Below, in pieces: positions 31,340 through 40,166 of a stretch of DNA of 64,000 bases (position 1 is its first letter; each line of letters begins with the position of its first letter). Under the pieces are notes generated by a model. That model did no database searches and was not told where the DNA came from. It saw only the letters and a list, made by a program, of their open reading frames with translations. The translations under genes and the position numbers were made by a program. Origin of the DNA: Paenibacillus sp. 481 (GTDB taxonomy: Bacteria > Bacillota > Bacilli > Paenibacillales > Paenibacillaceae); assembly GCF_021223605.1 (NCBI RefSeq), contig NZ_CP075175.1, positions 1,201,001 to 1,265,000 of the forward strand, written 5' to 3'.

Positions 31340-34300
31340 TTACCTAAAAGGGAACGCCGTGATAATATCCCTACCATCTGTTACAACTTTAATTCTGACA
31401 CCGTCACGAATACCAATTATCTCATATCTCTGTCTCTGGTTCACAACTCTCCCTCTTTGCCAACTAAGTCTAGGGTCAGTTGCAATGTCCGAAACGTTTC
31501 TCATTATCTTATTTGCATCCCATGATCTAGGAAATGTCGATTTCCCAGGTGCACCTGGCCACATGTGTCCGCCACCAGTTCTGTCTCCATAAAGAATATG
31601 ATTAGTTCGATTGCGACTTGCAATGTTACAGTTATGAACCCATATCCCAAGGTTAGAAACAAAGTAAGAGTTAAAATCAGCAACCTCAAAATTATAAACA
31701 ATTGCGCTCCGTAGCTCTTTCTCAATCTTTTCTATCGTTAGTTTAGAACTATCACTCGAAACGAGCAAGTCTCCAACTTTCAAATCTTTAACAAAAGTCC
31801 ATCCTTTACTATCCAACCAGAATGGATGCTCTGCGGTTACCTCAATAATTTCTTTACCTACGTGGATATAGTAGATTTCGTCAGCCTTTTTTTGGAATAG
31901 TCCTACAACCTCTTTATATGCCACTACTCCGGTTTCGTCTGATTTAGCAAGAACCTTGTCCCCGACCTCAATATCCTCGATAGGAATTTCACCTGTATCT
32001 GTCATTACTTTTGTACCAGAAGTAAAGCAGTTACAATCAGCTTTTAGTTTTTTAGAGGTCTGCGTTTCTTTTGGCGAATTCTTAACTTCGTTTTTTATAA
32101 CTTTTTTTTCATTTTGCTTAGAGACCACTTTTTTTGCTGTATTTGTTGTAGCTCTTGTTCCTGCTTGAACAGCTTTACCCGTATATGAACCCGGGACATA
32201 TGGTATGAACGTCGCTGCTAAATCCCACGCTAAATAACCCGCATTTCCCCAACTTGGATCATTATACAATTCATAAGAGCTGTGACCAATACTCGCAACA
32301 TCCGCAATGGTTTCCACTGGAATATTCCCGCTTGGGTCAGTGTATTTTAACGGGTTGTTATAGACATAGGTGTACAAGTTCAAGCTTAACGGATTGTTCG
32401 CTTGCCCTTCATAGGTGTCTTCCGTAGTAAATCGCCCAATACTCGGGTCGTACCAACGAGAACGCAAGTATTGCAGGTTCGTTGCGCTATCCCAATACTC
32501 GCCCGAGTAGCGGAAAATGTTCGGCACTTGCTCTTTCTCTGTTACTAATGGCTTGCCCCAGATGTCGTACGTGTACTTGTTCAGCACGGTTCCTTGGCTG
32601 TCGCGAATCTCGACGACGTCACCGTGGCCATTGGTCACGTAGTACTGCATTTGATTGGTGCTCGCGACTTGGCGGGCCAGTAAGCGGCCTCGTGGATCAT
32701 GAGCATAGGCATACGTGATCGTAACGGTTCCGCTAGGCTCTACTTTGCCTTCCGCGACGATGATTTTGCGGTCGTCGTAGTAGTAGCGGGTGGTCTCGCC
32801 AGCTTGGCTGCGCTCGACCATCAGGCCGTCACCGTTGTAGCGGTACGTAACGGTGTTGCCGTCTTCGGTGACTGCGCGTGTTAAGCGATTGCGAGAATCA
32901 TAGCTGTATTGAACGCCTTTTGGCACAGGTGGATTGGCGGTCGTTAGCGTACTGCGATTGTCACGTGCATCGTAGGTGTACGTCTCGCTGAACTGGCTGT
33001 TCGTCTGGATGCGATTGAGCTTGTCATAGGTGAAATGGAACGGCGTGCCGTTTTCATTTTTGCTGGTGATATTGCGGTTGTTATCGTAGCTGTATTGATA
33101 CTGCCCAAATGGCGTCGCACCTTGATGCTGTTGGATGTTGGCCAGATTTAAGCCGTCGTAGGTGTAGGTCTCGGTGATTCCGTTGGACATGCTTAGCTTC
33201 GCTAAGTTCGTCTCGGATTTGTCGTAGGTGTAGTTCATCGTGGCTAACGCCGTGTTGTTGCGATCGGTGACTTGTAACGACGTTGGATGCGCAAACATCG
33301 TGCCGTAGTTCAGCGTCATCGACGAGCTAAACGTCGGTGTCGTTACGGTTTGCTTCGTTCGTAAGCTTCTCGCCTCATATTCATAGCTCAACGTGGTTTG
33401 GTCGGGATACGTGATCGTTCGCAATTCTCCCGTTGGAAAATACGCATATCTCGTCGTCCCCGTTGCATCGGTCATCGCCGTGCGATTGCCGCCCTCATCA
33501 TACGCATACGTAACGCCTTCTTCTGGGATTGACGTCGTGCTGCTCGTGAGGAAGTTACGATTGCTGTAGCCGAACTGATGAACCTGACCCTTGCGGTCGA
33601 TGCTTTTGACCAAATTGTTGTTCGCATCGTGATAGAATCGCTTGCTCACGTTTTTCGGATCGATCTGCTCGATCAGGCGGCCGATTTCGTCGTATTTCTT
33701 CTTGAGTATGGTTCCATCTGCGTACTGAATTTGAACCAAATTGCCGGCTATATTGTAGGTGTAGGCCACGCGTTTGCCTTCGGCATCAATGACGGCGGTT
33801 AGACGGCTTAAGACGTCGTACTCGTATTTGGTTTCGTTGCCTTTGGCATCAAGCATCGAGACGACGTTGCCTACAAAGTCATACGTGTACTGGGCCAGTA
33901 CGACTGCTCCTGCTGGCTTGAGCTCTTCTCTTTTTACAACACGATCTAGCACATCATACGTTTCTCGAATCTTGTTACCCTCTCCGTCGATGCTGACCTT
34001 CGTGTTCACAATGTCGTTGTACTCATACTGCTTCGCATTCCCGGCGGCTGTCTCCTTGATGACTCGGCCCCAAGCGTCATAGGTGTACTCGACAAATTGT
34101 CCTGTAAACGTTCCTTTACGGATCAATCGCCCATGTGTATCGTACGCATGATTGGCAGCTCCCCGACCATTCGACTCCCGGATCAAATTACCGATCGGAT
34201 CAAAAGCCTTCTCGGTAACATGCCCCCGTGGATCGGTGACGGTAATCGTGTTCTGGACATCATTATACACGATTTTCGTTTGGGTATTGTCCGGGTATTT

Positions 34301-36748
34301 CTCCGCGATGACTCTTCCTAGTTTATCATACGTAGACGTTGTCGCGTGACGGTTGCCATCGGTGTAGGAGATCATATCTCCCGTGAACCGATTATAGTCG
34401 GCCTCCTTCACAATAGTCGTCACCTGACCCTCTGCATTCTTGACATCCACCGTTTGCTTAGTCGGGAAGAAAGCACCCAATTGTGGGCTAAACTCCTGCT
34501 TGACGACGGTATCCTGTTGCTCTCCCCGTATCCGAACCGTGATCGGATTTCCATTCGGGTCGTATTCCCGCTGAACCTGCTGCAATAACGCACCTTGATT
34601 ATTTTTGCTGAGCATTTGCGTCATCTCGCCATGGTTCGGATCATACTTGTACTCGGTCACCAACTGTGTCTGCGCATTCAGCGCTTGAACACTGCTTAGT
34701 AACGCGCGTCCAACCCTTTTGGAAATCGTAGCTGTCGGCAACGAATAGTCGTAGCGGTTGGTTACGTTAAGCGGGTTCGTTTCCGATACGACCAAGCCCC
34801 AATCGGCGGTATCATATTGTCGGACGGTCGTCTTCTTAGGTGCATGAAGAGCACCGTCCTGAAAGCTTTCCTCAATCCGCGTTGGGTTCGGCTTCTCTCT
34901 CTCATAGCTGTACTGGACACGCTTCGATTGGTTCGTGTTGTTTACCTTACTTACCACCTCAGTATTAAAAATCTTAGGTGGTTCATAGAAACTAGCAGGC
35001 CGTCGCTCATACGTGTGCATCGTTGATTTCAAGCCGTCATCTACAGTCGTCGTTAACGTATATTTTTCGTCATACTTGGAACTGCCGTGTATTTTATACG
35101 TTAGCGCGGTCGAGTTCATCTTCGTCTGGGAGGCCGAACTGTACGACACGTGACGGGAGGAATAGTATATGCTTTGTTCCACCGCATAGGGTCCAATACT
35201 CATTTCCCATGCACCGAGGATGCCAAATTGAGAGAGCGCTTTGGTCGGATGCTCGATCGATGTCAGTAAGATCGCTTTGTTCTGCCCATACGTTTCAAGC
35301 TTCTCGGAAGGGTGGCTTACGTATCGGTACTTCTCCATCAGATTAAACTGCAAGTTATTCCATTCTCGATATCCGTATTTCGTTGAACGACCTAGAGGGT
35401 CAATAACCTCGTCTAGCACTTCCAGTTCACGAAACTTTCCGTTCGGCCCATCGCCGATTTTACGTTTCTTATAAATAACCTTCTTATCATCCATGCTTAC
35501 TGTCACCGTATGATTGATCTTATCGTAAGCAAACCACATTTGGTTATTAACCTTTCCGTCTTTGGAAGAACTGACAATAAACCAAAGCACCTCCTCTTCC
35601 AGAGAGGGCCCTTGATACATAAACTCGACCCAGTTGCCAAACTTGTCGTCCATTCGAACCAACTTACCGTCTAAGCTAAAATATTGTTTGATGCCACTTT
35701 TATGATCCTTCAGGACAGAATCTGGTCTTTTACCACTTATTTTGGTGACCAATCTCTCTTCTTCGGTTGCAGTATCAAACGTCAAGTCCTTATAAGGATA
35801 ACCGAGCAACGATAGCTTATTGATCCCATGAGGATCGCCAAGGGGATAGGAGCCGACACCTGCGATGTAAATGGAACGCTCTTCATTCACTTTCCAGGCA
35901 TTTCGGATATAGGAAATATCCCAGATCCACCCTTTTCCTAACGCGTGCAATTCATCTTCAGGAGTAGGACGCGTGCTGTTGGTATCGTTGGTGACGTAGA
36001 TATCATCCTTCGCGCGGCTGCTGTCATACACTCTCCGAAGCGCGAATCCCATGCCATTAGCACCGGACATGACCAAATCGGTGGCGGATACTTGCAGCGA
36101 ACCGTCGATCGTCGAGATTTGCTCATTGTCTGAGCCGATGGTATAAGGCGCTTGATCAGGCTTATGCACTCTCTGTTTGAGTGCAATTTGATCATATGGA
36201 CTTGTGTTAAATAGCCCGTCCTGCAAGCTATACACGTAGTCCGTGACAGAGTTGGCGCTTGCCTTGTCCAGAATAGGCTTAGGTTTAGGTACAGCCTTCG
36301 CCTTGGCATAGACCGCGTCCGTTACACTCTTTATTTTGTTCATATGGTTCAAGTTCGTGTTGTGTAGGGTTAATGGATCTAGTGGAAGGTTGGGGTACTG
36401 AGCTGTCATGAATTTCTCGTAGGAGTTGCCCTGCTGCTTCTTTTCTAAGCCTTGGTAAATATGATGAAGCTGATAGCCCTTCGCCATTTCTTGAAGAACC
36501 CAGTCGCGATTGACATCGAACTTGTAAGTGACTGAGGTGACGGTGATGAGATTGTCCAGATCGTCTGCGCTCATCGTGTGATCGGTTGAATTCAACTTGA
36601 AAAAAGGTGGATAGACCGCTTGGGTAACCGAAGACAGTGTCTTCGTGCTTGGACGAGTTAGGGCTTGCCTGCCTTCAGCCGGAGCAAGCGGCAAGCTGGT
36701 TAGGGTCATTACAACAATGAGTAGGATGGATACATATTTTTTCATCAT
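31340..36748 (-). CDS. secreted YD-repeat (rhs/WapA-like) toxin with Hint and EndoU-like RNase tip
   Basis: A protein of 1,802 residues. The ATG at 36748 has an AAGGAG box ten bases upstream and begins a Sec signal peptide (MMKKYVSILLIVVMTLTSL). Long YD repeats fill about residues 250-1450 and end in the rhs core (YSGEYWDSATNLQYLRSRW, DPSGN near 1473), which in known structures forms a shell around the toxin. Residues about 1571-1707 are a Hint self-splicing-type protease domain, from CNCFTSGTKVMTDTG to GIWVHNC. The last 95 residues (HILYGDRTGGGHMWPGAPGK to IITAFPF) match the bacterial EndoU nuclease pattern with its conserved HILxGD and GGGH residues, so the released tip should cut RNA in a competing cell. 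It is coupled to the LamG gene upstream and followed by a MafI-like immunity gene and a terminator. It is the only copy here with a complete 5' end. Confidence 0.92.
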   Translation of the reverse strand: MMKKYVSILLIVVMTLTSLPLAPAEGRQALTRPSTKTLSSVTQAVYPPFFKLNSTDHTMSADDLDNLITVTSVTYKFDVNRDWVLQEMAKGYQLHHIYQGLEKKQQGNSYEKFMTAQYPNLPLDPLTLHNTNLNHMNKIKSVTDAVYAKAKAVPKPKPILDKASANSVTDYVYSLQDGLFNTSPYDQIALKQRVHKPDQAPYTIGSDNEQISTIDGSLQVSATDLVMSGANGMGFALRRVYDSSRAKDDIYVTNDTNSTRPTPEDELHALGKGWIWDISYIRNAWKVNEERSIYIAGVGSYPLGDPHGINKLSLLGYPYKDLTFDTATEEERLVTKISGKRPDSVLKDHKSGIKQYFSLDGKLVRMDDKFGNWVEFMYQGPSLEEEVLWFIVSSSKDGKVNNQMWFAYDKINHTVTVSMDDKKVIYKKRKIGDGPNGKFRELEVLDEVIDPLGRSTKYGYREWNNLQFNLMEKYRYVSHPSEKLETYGQNKAILLTSIEHPTKALSQFGILGAWEMSIGPYAVEQSIYYSSRHVSYSSASQTKMNSTALTYKIHGSSKYDEKYTLTTTVDDGLKSTMHTYERRPASFYEPPKIFNTEVVSKVNNTNQSKRVQYSYEREKPNPTRIEESFQDGALHAPKKTTVRQYDTADWGLVVSETNPLNVTNRYDYSLPTATISKRVGRALLSSVQALNAQTQLVTEYKYDPNHGEMTQMLSKNNQGALLQQVQREYDPNGNPITVRIRGEQQDTVVKQEFSPQLGAFFPTKQTVDVKNAEGQVTTIVKEADYNRFTGDMISYTDGNRHATTSTYDKLGRVIAEKYPDNTQTKIVYNDVQNTITVTDPRGHVTEKAFDPIGNLIRESNGRGAANHAYDTHGRLIRKGTFTGQFVEYTYDAWGRVIKETAAGNAKQYEYNDIVNTKVSIDGEGNKIRETYDVLDRVVKREELKPAGAVVLAQYTYDFVGNVVSMLDAKGNETKYEYDVLSRLTAVIDAEGKRVAYTYNIAGNLVQIQYADGTILKKKYDEIGRLIEQIDPKNVSKRFYHDANNNLVKSIDRKGQVHQFGYSNRNFLTSSTTSIPEEGVTYAYDEGGNRTAMTDATGTTRYAYFPTGELRTITYPDQTTLSYEYEARSLRTKQTVTTPTFSSSMTLNYGTMFAHPTSLQVTDRNNTALATMNYTYDKSETNLAKLSMSNGITETYTYDGLNLANIQQHQGATPFGQYQYSYDNNRNITSKNENGTPFHFTYDKLNRIQTNSQFSETYTYDARDNRSTLTTANPPVPKGVQYSYDSRNRLTRAVTEDGNTVTYRYNGDGLMVERSQAGETTRYYYDDRKIIVAEGKVEPSGTVTITYAYAHDPRGRLLARQVASTNQMQYYVTNGHGDVVEIRDSQGTVLNKYTYDIWGKPLVTEKEQVPNIFRYSGEYWDSATNLQYLRSRWYDPSIGRFTTEDTYEGQANNPLSLNLYTYVYNNPLKYTDPSGNIPVETIADVASIGHSSYELYNDPSWGNAGYLAWDLAATFIPYVPGSYTGKAVQAGTRATTNTAKKVVSKQNEKKVIKNEVKNSPKETQTSKKLKADCNCFTSGTKVMTDTGEIPIEDIEVGDKVLAKSDETGVVAYKEVVGLFQKKADEIYYIHVGKEIIEVTAEHPFWLDSKGWTFVKDLKVGDLLVSSDSSKLTIEKIEKELRSAIVYNFEVADFNSYFVSNLGIWVHNCNIASRNRTNHILYGDRTGGGHMWPGAPGKSTFPRSWDANKIMRNVSDIATDPRLSWQRGRVVNQRQRYEIIGIRDGVRIKVVTDGRDIITAFPFR
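32405..33770 (-). repeat. rhs core repeat, copy 1, inside the full-length gene
   Basis: The reference copy of the 1.36-kb direct repeat that recurs at 29425-30785 and 26827-28185. Recombination between copies would exchange the 3' toxin tip and delete the DNA between. Confidence 0.9.
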
Positions 36749-36803
36749 ATTAAGAGAGCTCCTTGTCCCATAATGATTTGCACTACTTAATCCCTTCACA
36801 CCT

Positions 36804-38033
36804 TTACTCAAATGAGCTATACACTAAATCCTTTGCAGCATTCAGCGTTGTTTTGTACATTTCACTCTGAATTTCTATCTCATTCAACGCTCTGTTCCAA
36901 ATCTTCAAATCTGCCATTTCCCCATTGAATTTATAGTGATCATCATGACCCCAACCCGAAATAAACGCTTTATTCGTAACATTACGCTGTTGCGCTCCTC
37001 CATTTTTCGAAAGAGTTTGTTTCACACCATTTAGATAGAGTTCGTTCAGATAAGGATCTCCATTCGTAAAAATAGCTGTCACGTGCACCCAACGATTGGA
37101 CAAATCACCAGACTGGACCCCATACATATCCCCAACGCCTGTATTGAACCCCAATCTATTCCCCTGAATGTATAGGGTATACATATGTCCCCAACTAAAC
37201 GGCATTTCTGAATCCTTACCGTTCCATTTCATCCAGAACTGAACAGTTGATTTGGCTCCCGCAGCTGTATTCACATTCAACCCATTTAGTTCTAATCGTT
37301 GTGTTCCTGTTAATTTAAAAGAGTGGTTTGGTGCATCATTTAATCTCCAATGTCCTACAACATGATTATTTGCTACGGGTTGAATAGATTCAGCGCTACT
37401 TATTATTTCTGATTGAGTTAAAGCACGATTCCAAATTTTCAAGTCGGCAAGCTGGCCTTTAAACTTGTAGTCCTCGTTGATAGACCATCCCGAAATCGTA
37501 GCATTGTCCGAAACATACTTTAGATGCGACAACGTATTGCCATAGTGCTGCAAAGGTTGGCGCTCACCATTCACATAAAGTTCACTTTTGGTTATGTCTC
37601 CGTTATTAAAGATCGCCGTAATACGTACCCATTTATTAATTAACTGCTGCGCGTTGAACCCATAAATATCTGCAACTCCACTATTAAAGCCCAGTACATT
37701 GCCCTTTATCCAAAGGGTATATCCCGAATGCCACGAAAAGGGCATCATATTATCTTGACCTGTCCAGTACATCCAAAACTGAACCGTCGTTCGTCCATTT
37801 TCAGCCGCATTAAGGTTTTTAGCGTGTATGTGTAATTTTTCATGACCCGAAAACGTCTTCTTGTTTACTAGTGTAGTTCCGATATCCGATAACTTCACAT
37901 TTTTCTGATTCAATAGATTCCCGTTCACATCATACTCATATATCATCTGACTGCTAGCGGCAGCAGTACTGGTAAACAACATACTTAGAAACAAAACCAT
38001 GATTACGCATTTAAATGAAAGATATTTCCCCAT
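36804..38033 (-). CDS. secreted protein with two LamG-type lectin domains
   Basis: A protein of 409 residues with a clear signal peptide (MGKYLSFKCVIMVLFLSMLF, cut near AAASS). After a short YD-like stretch (IYEYDVNGNLLNQK) come two repeats of about 150 residues with TTVQFWMYWTGQD / STVQFWMKWNGKD, VLGFNSGVADIYG / LGFNTGVGDMYG and the closing LADLKIWNRAL / MADLKIWNRAL. These are concanavalin/LamG jelly-roll folds that often bind carbohydrate. It ends 55 bp before the rhs start codon and shares its transcript. It may bind the cell wall or help deliver or anchor the toxin; that is inference. The ATG has a GGGGAG box. Confidence 0.85.
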   Translation of the reverse strand: MGKYLSFKCVIMVLFLSMLFTSTAAASSQMIYEYDVNGNLLNQKNVKLSDIGTTLVNKKTFSGHEKLHIHAKNLNAAENGRTTVQFWMYWTGQDNMMPFSWHSGYTLWIKGNVLGFNSGVADIYGFNAQQLINKWVRITAIFNNGDITKSELYVNGERQPLQHYGNTLSHLKYVSDNATISGWSINEDYKFKGQLADLKIWNRALTQSEIISSAESIQPVANNHVVGHWRLNDAPNHSFKLTGTQRLELNGLNVNTAAGAKSTVQFWMKWNGKDSEMPFSWGHMYTLYIQGNRLGFNTGVGDMYGVQSGDLSNRWVHVTAIFTNGDPYLNELYLNGVKQTLSKNGGAQQRNVTNKAFISGWGHDDHYKFNGEMADLKIWNRALNEIEIQSEMYKTTLNAAKDLVYSSFE

Positions 38034-38225
38034 ATTTGTTTCTCCCCTTTAAGCTAAAATGTGTTGGTCATTCAATTAAAATAATAAAAACCACTCTGAG
38101 CTAGCTATGTTGCATATTTGAACCTCCGATCTAGAATTGGTAAAGGACCATACAAATATATATCAAGTTGAACATTTTTCTTTAAGTACAAAAAAAGTGA
38201 AATTTTTGTTACTTTATGAAACATC

Positions 38226-38268
38226 AAAAAAATAAGTAGATGAAGATTTTTATCCTCTATCTGCTTAC
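38226..38268 (-). terminator. possible terminator between IS remnant and LamG gene
   Basis: On the minus strand AAGCAGATAGAGGA pairs imperfectly with TCTTCATCTACTT and is followed by ATTTTTTTG. It would stop transcripts coming from the glycosyltransferase at 38819 before the toxin operon. No convincing promoter was identified in 38,034-38,225. Confidence 0.55.
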
Positions 38269-38480
38269 TCTAGGGCGTGTACGCAAACCAAAATGAGCCA
38301 GATCATAATAGAGTCCAGCGTCAAAAAAGCCTTGAACGTGTATGCCAATTTACTGTAGCGAGTCGCTAAGCGGCTGTAAGCCGTTGGCAGACCGCGCCTA
38401 CGGATACCAACCGCATTTTAGATCTGCTGGACCAACACCAAGCGACTCCCGTCATTCCAAGTAAGAAACATCGCCGCTAA
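38265..38480. mobile_element. debris of an IS5-type transposase, two halves on opposite strands
   Basis: On the minus strand (38265-38375) a short frame reads RLATRYSKLAYTFKAFLTL and IMIWL, typical of the C-terminus of IS5-family transposases. Directly next to it, on the plus strand (38381-38480), are LADRAY and, one base out of frame, DTNRILDLLDQ and TPVIPSKKHRR, which belong just before that C-terminus in an intact enzyme. Neither part could be functional. No terminal inverted repeats were identified. Confidence 0.7.
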
Positions 38481-38490
38481 TGGATCTCAC

Positions 38491-38671
38491 CGAGCTTATT
38501 TCGCACCTATTCATCGATGCTGATTTGTAACGGTTACCCGAGCACTTAGTTCACGTTTTTCGTTGCATCTTCAGCTTATTTCTATGGAATAAGCACGGCC
38601 AGAACCGTTAGACTTTACAATTGCGTTTATCCCTAGGAATAGTAACGCTCGTAACCGTTAGAGGTAAACGT
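38491..38671. repeat. degenerate direct repeats of about 48 bp
   Basis: Three loosely similar units start near 38491, 38574 and 38623. Each contains a GCTTATTT-like start and an AACCGTTAGA or AACGGTTA-like end. The clearest pair is 38574-38622 with 38623-38671. Together with the IS debris they fill the gap up to the gene at 38819; no coding region is supported in 38,481-38,818. Confidence 0.4.
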
Positions 38672-38818
38672 ACCTAACACCGCTCCATAGCCAAAGTACA
38701 TTTGCCACGAATCGGTGTTAGGTGCGCTTCATTCTACAAACACCATTGCCCTTGCTTTGCCACTGCTTTTGTTTACGTCATGTTTTCTCCGCAACGGTCT
38801 TCGTTCTCCCAAGCCACC

Positions 38819-39973
38819 TCAAGTTGTCGCGCACACCTCATCAGCCCAACGCTCTGCCGTCCTTTTCCAAGTAAACGAAGCTTGCACATGCTGCACCCCA
38901 GCTTCCCCCAAACGACGCCGCAATGGCTCATCACTTAACAATTGCAACAGCACACTACCTAACTGTTCTTGAATACGCTCTGGATCAATGAGCCATCCTG
39001 TCACCCTATCCGTAATCACTTCCTGAATGCCACCGACACGCGTCGCGACTACGGGTAATCCTGTCGCCATTGCTTCAAGATTGACGAGGCCAAACGCCTC
39101 CCGATCGACAGAAGGTACGACTAACAAATCTGCCAGAGAGTACCAAGCTGGCACTTCCTCATGCTGCACATAGGGGATAAACCGAACATGCGACTGAACC
39201 TTTCTACCGAGCCTCATCAATTGGCGTGCGTATGCTGTTTTGTGCGTAGAGCCGTAGTAGGCACTTCCGACAATAACGAACAGGGCTTGTGGGTATTGCT
39301 GAACAATTTGCGGCACGACACGTAACAGATGATGAACGCCTTTCAAGGGAATCAATCGACCAACGTACAAAATAATATTGCGACTTTCCCAACCTTGCAT
39401 TTGCTTGCCTGCTAAATAGCGCCTTTCTCCATCTTCAGACCATCGCGTCTGAAATCGCTCTCCATCAACACCGAGCGGATTTACGATGACACGCTCCCCA
39501 CACTCTGGTGCAGCCTCAATGACTTGATTAAACAAAAAATAACTATTTACAAAAATGCGATCGGCCATCCGCAATGTCGTACGCAGCATGCGCGGAGCGA
39601 TATTGCGGGAGCTCATAAAAGTGGTCGAGTGCAAATTCAACCAAATGCGTGCATGGGGAAATGCTTTTTTAAGCCGCTGGACAAAACGCGGACGATTTTC
39701 AACTTGTATAATATCCGGCTGAAAGGAACGCAGCTTGCGGATGACTCCTTTTAAATACGCGCGGGAACTTGATGCAGGCACACGTTCACATGGAACACCA
39801 CGAACCATTCCGTACAGCTCCTGACCGTGCCATTGCTTGCTATATATCCGTGCATCCATACGGTGTGCTGCTAAGCTGACCACATACTCAACGACACGCT
39901 CTACCGAGCTACTTGAACCAGATGGTATCGGAAACGTTCCAGGTGTGATGACGGCCACTTTGCGGAGACTCAT
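38819..39973 (-). CDS. family 4 glycosyltransferase (CotSA-like)
   Basis: A retaining GT-B fold transferase of 384 residues. The ATG at 39973 follows a GAGAGGGGG box and is preferred over the ATG ten codons upstream. The N-terminal domain starts KVAVITPGTFPIPSGSSSSV; the C-terminal donor domain has ILYVGRLIPLKGVHHLL and the E-x7-E region DREAFGLVNLEAMATGLPVV that binds the nucleotide sugar. This domain order and the opening sequence resemble spore-coat glycosyltransferases such as B. subtilis CotSA, and a YheC/D spore-coat gene is divergently placed next to it, so a spore-coat role is plausible. It could equally act in another surface glycan pathway. Confidence 0.85.
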   Translation of the reverse strand: MSLRKVAVITPGTFPIPSGSSSSVERVVEYVVSLAAHRMDARIYSKQWHGQELYGMVRGVPCERVPASSSRAYLKGVIRKLRSFQPDIIQVENRPRFVQRLKKAFPHARIWLNLHSTTFMSSRNIAPRMLRTTLRMADRIFVNSYFLFNQVIEAAPECGERVIVNPLGVDGERFQTRWSEDGERRYLAGKQMQGWESRNIILYVGRLIPLKGVHHLLRVVPQIVQQYPQALFVIVGSAYYGSTHKTAYARQLMRLGRKVQSHVRFIPYVQHEEVPAWYSLADLLVVPSVDREAFGLVNLEAMATGLPVVATRVGGIQEVITDRVTGWLIDPERIQEQLGSVLLQLLSDEPLRRRLGEAGVQHVQASFTWKRTAERWADEVCATT

Positions 39974-40166
39974 GGCGTTCCCCCTCTCATCATGAAAATA
40001 CATCGTTCGTTTTCTCTGGGTTGATGCGGGTGTTTAGTTGCCCAATTTGTTACCAAAATAGTCATTATACCTTCGACACTCGTCCATGCATTCATATATC
40101 CATCTACATACGATGCATAAACGCCGTTACTACTCGTACATACGTGGAGACGAAGGAGGATACTTG

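Noticed and set aside
31340-36748. Type VI secretion rhs effector
   Set aside because: The protein has a Sec signal peptide and there are no PAAR, VgrG or T6SS genes; a WapA-like Gram-positive route fits better.
40004-40166. Sporulation promoters in the divergent gap before the YheC/D gene
   Set aside because: CATATAT- and CATAAAC-like strings exist, but none has a correctly spaced partner element; a TATAAT on the minus strand lacks a -35.
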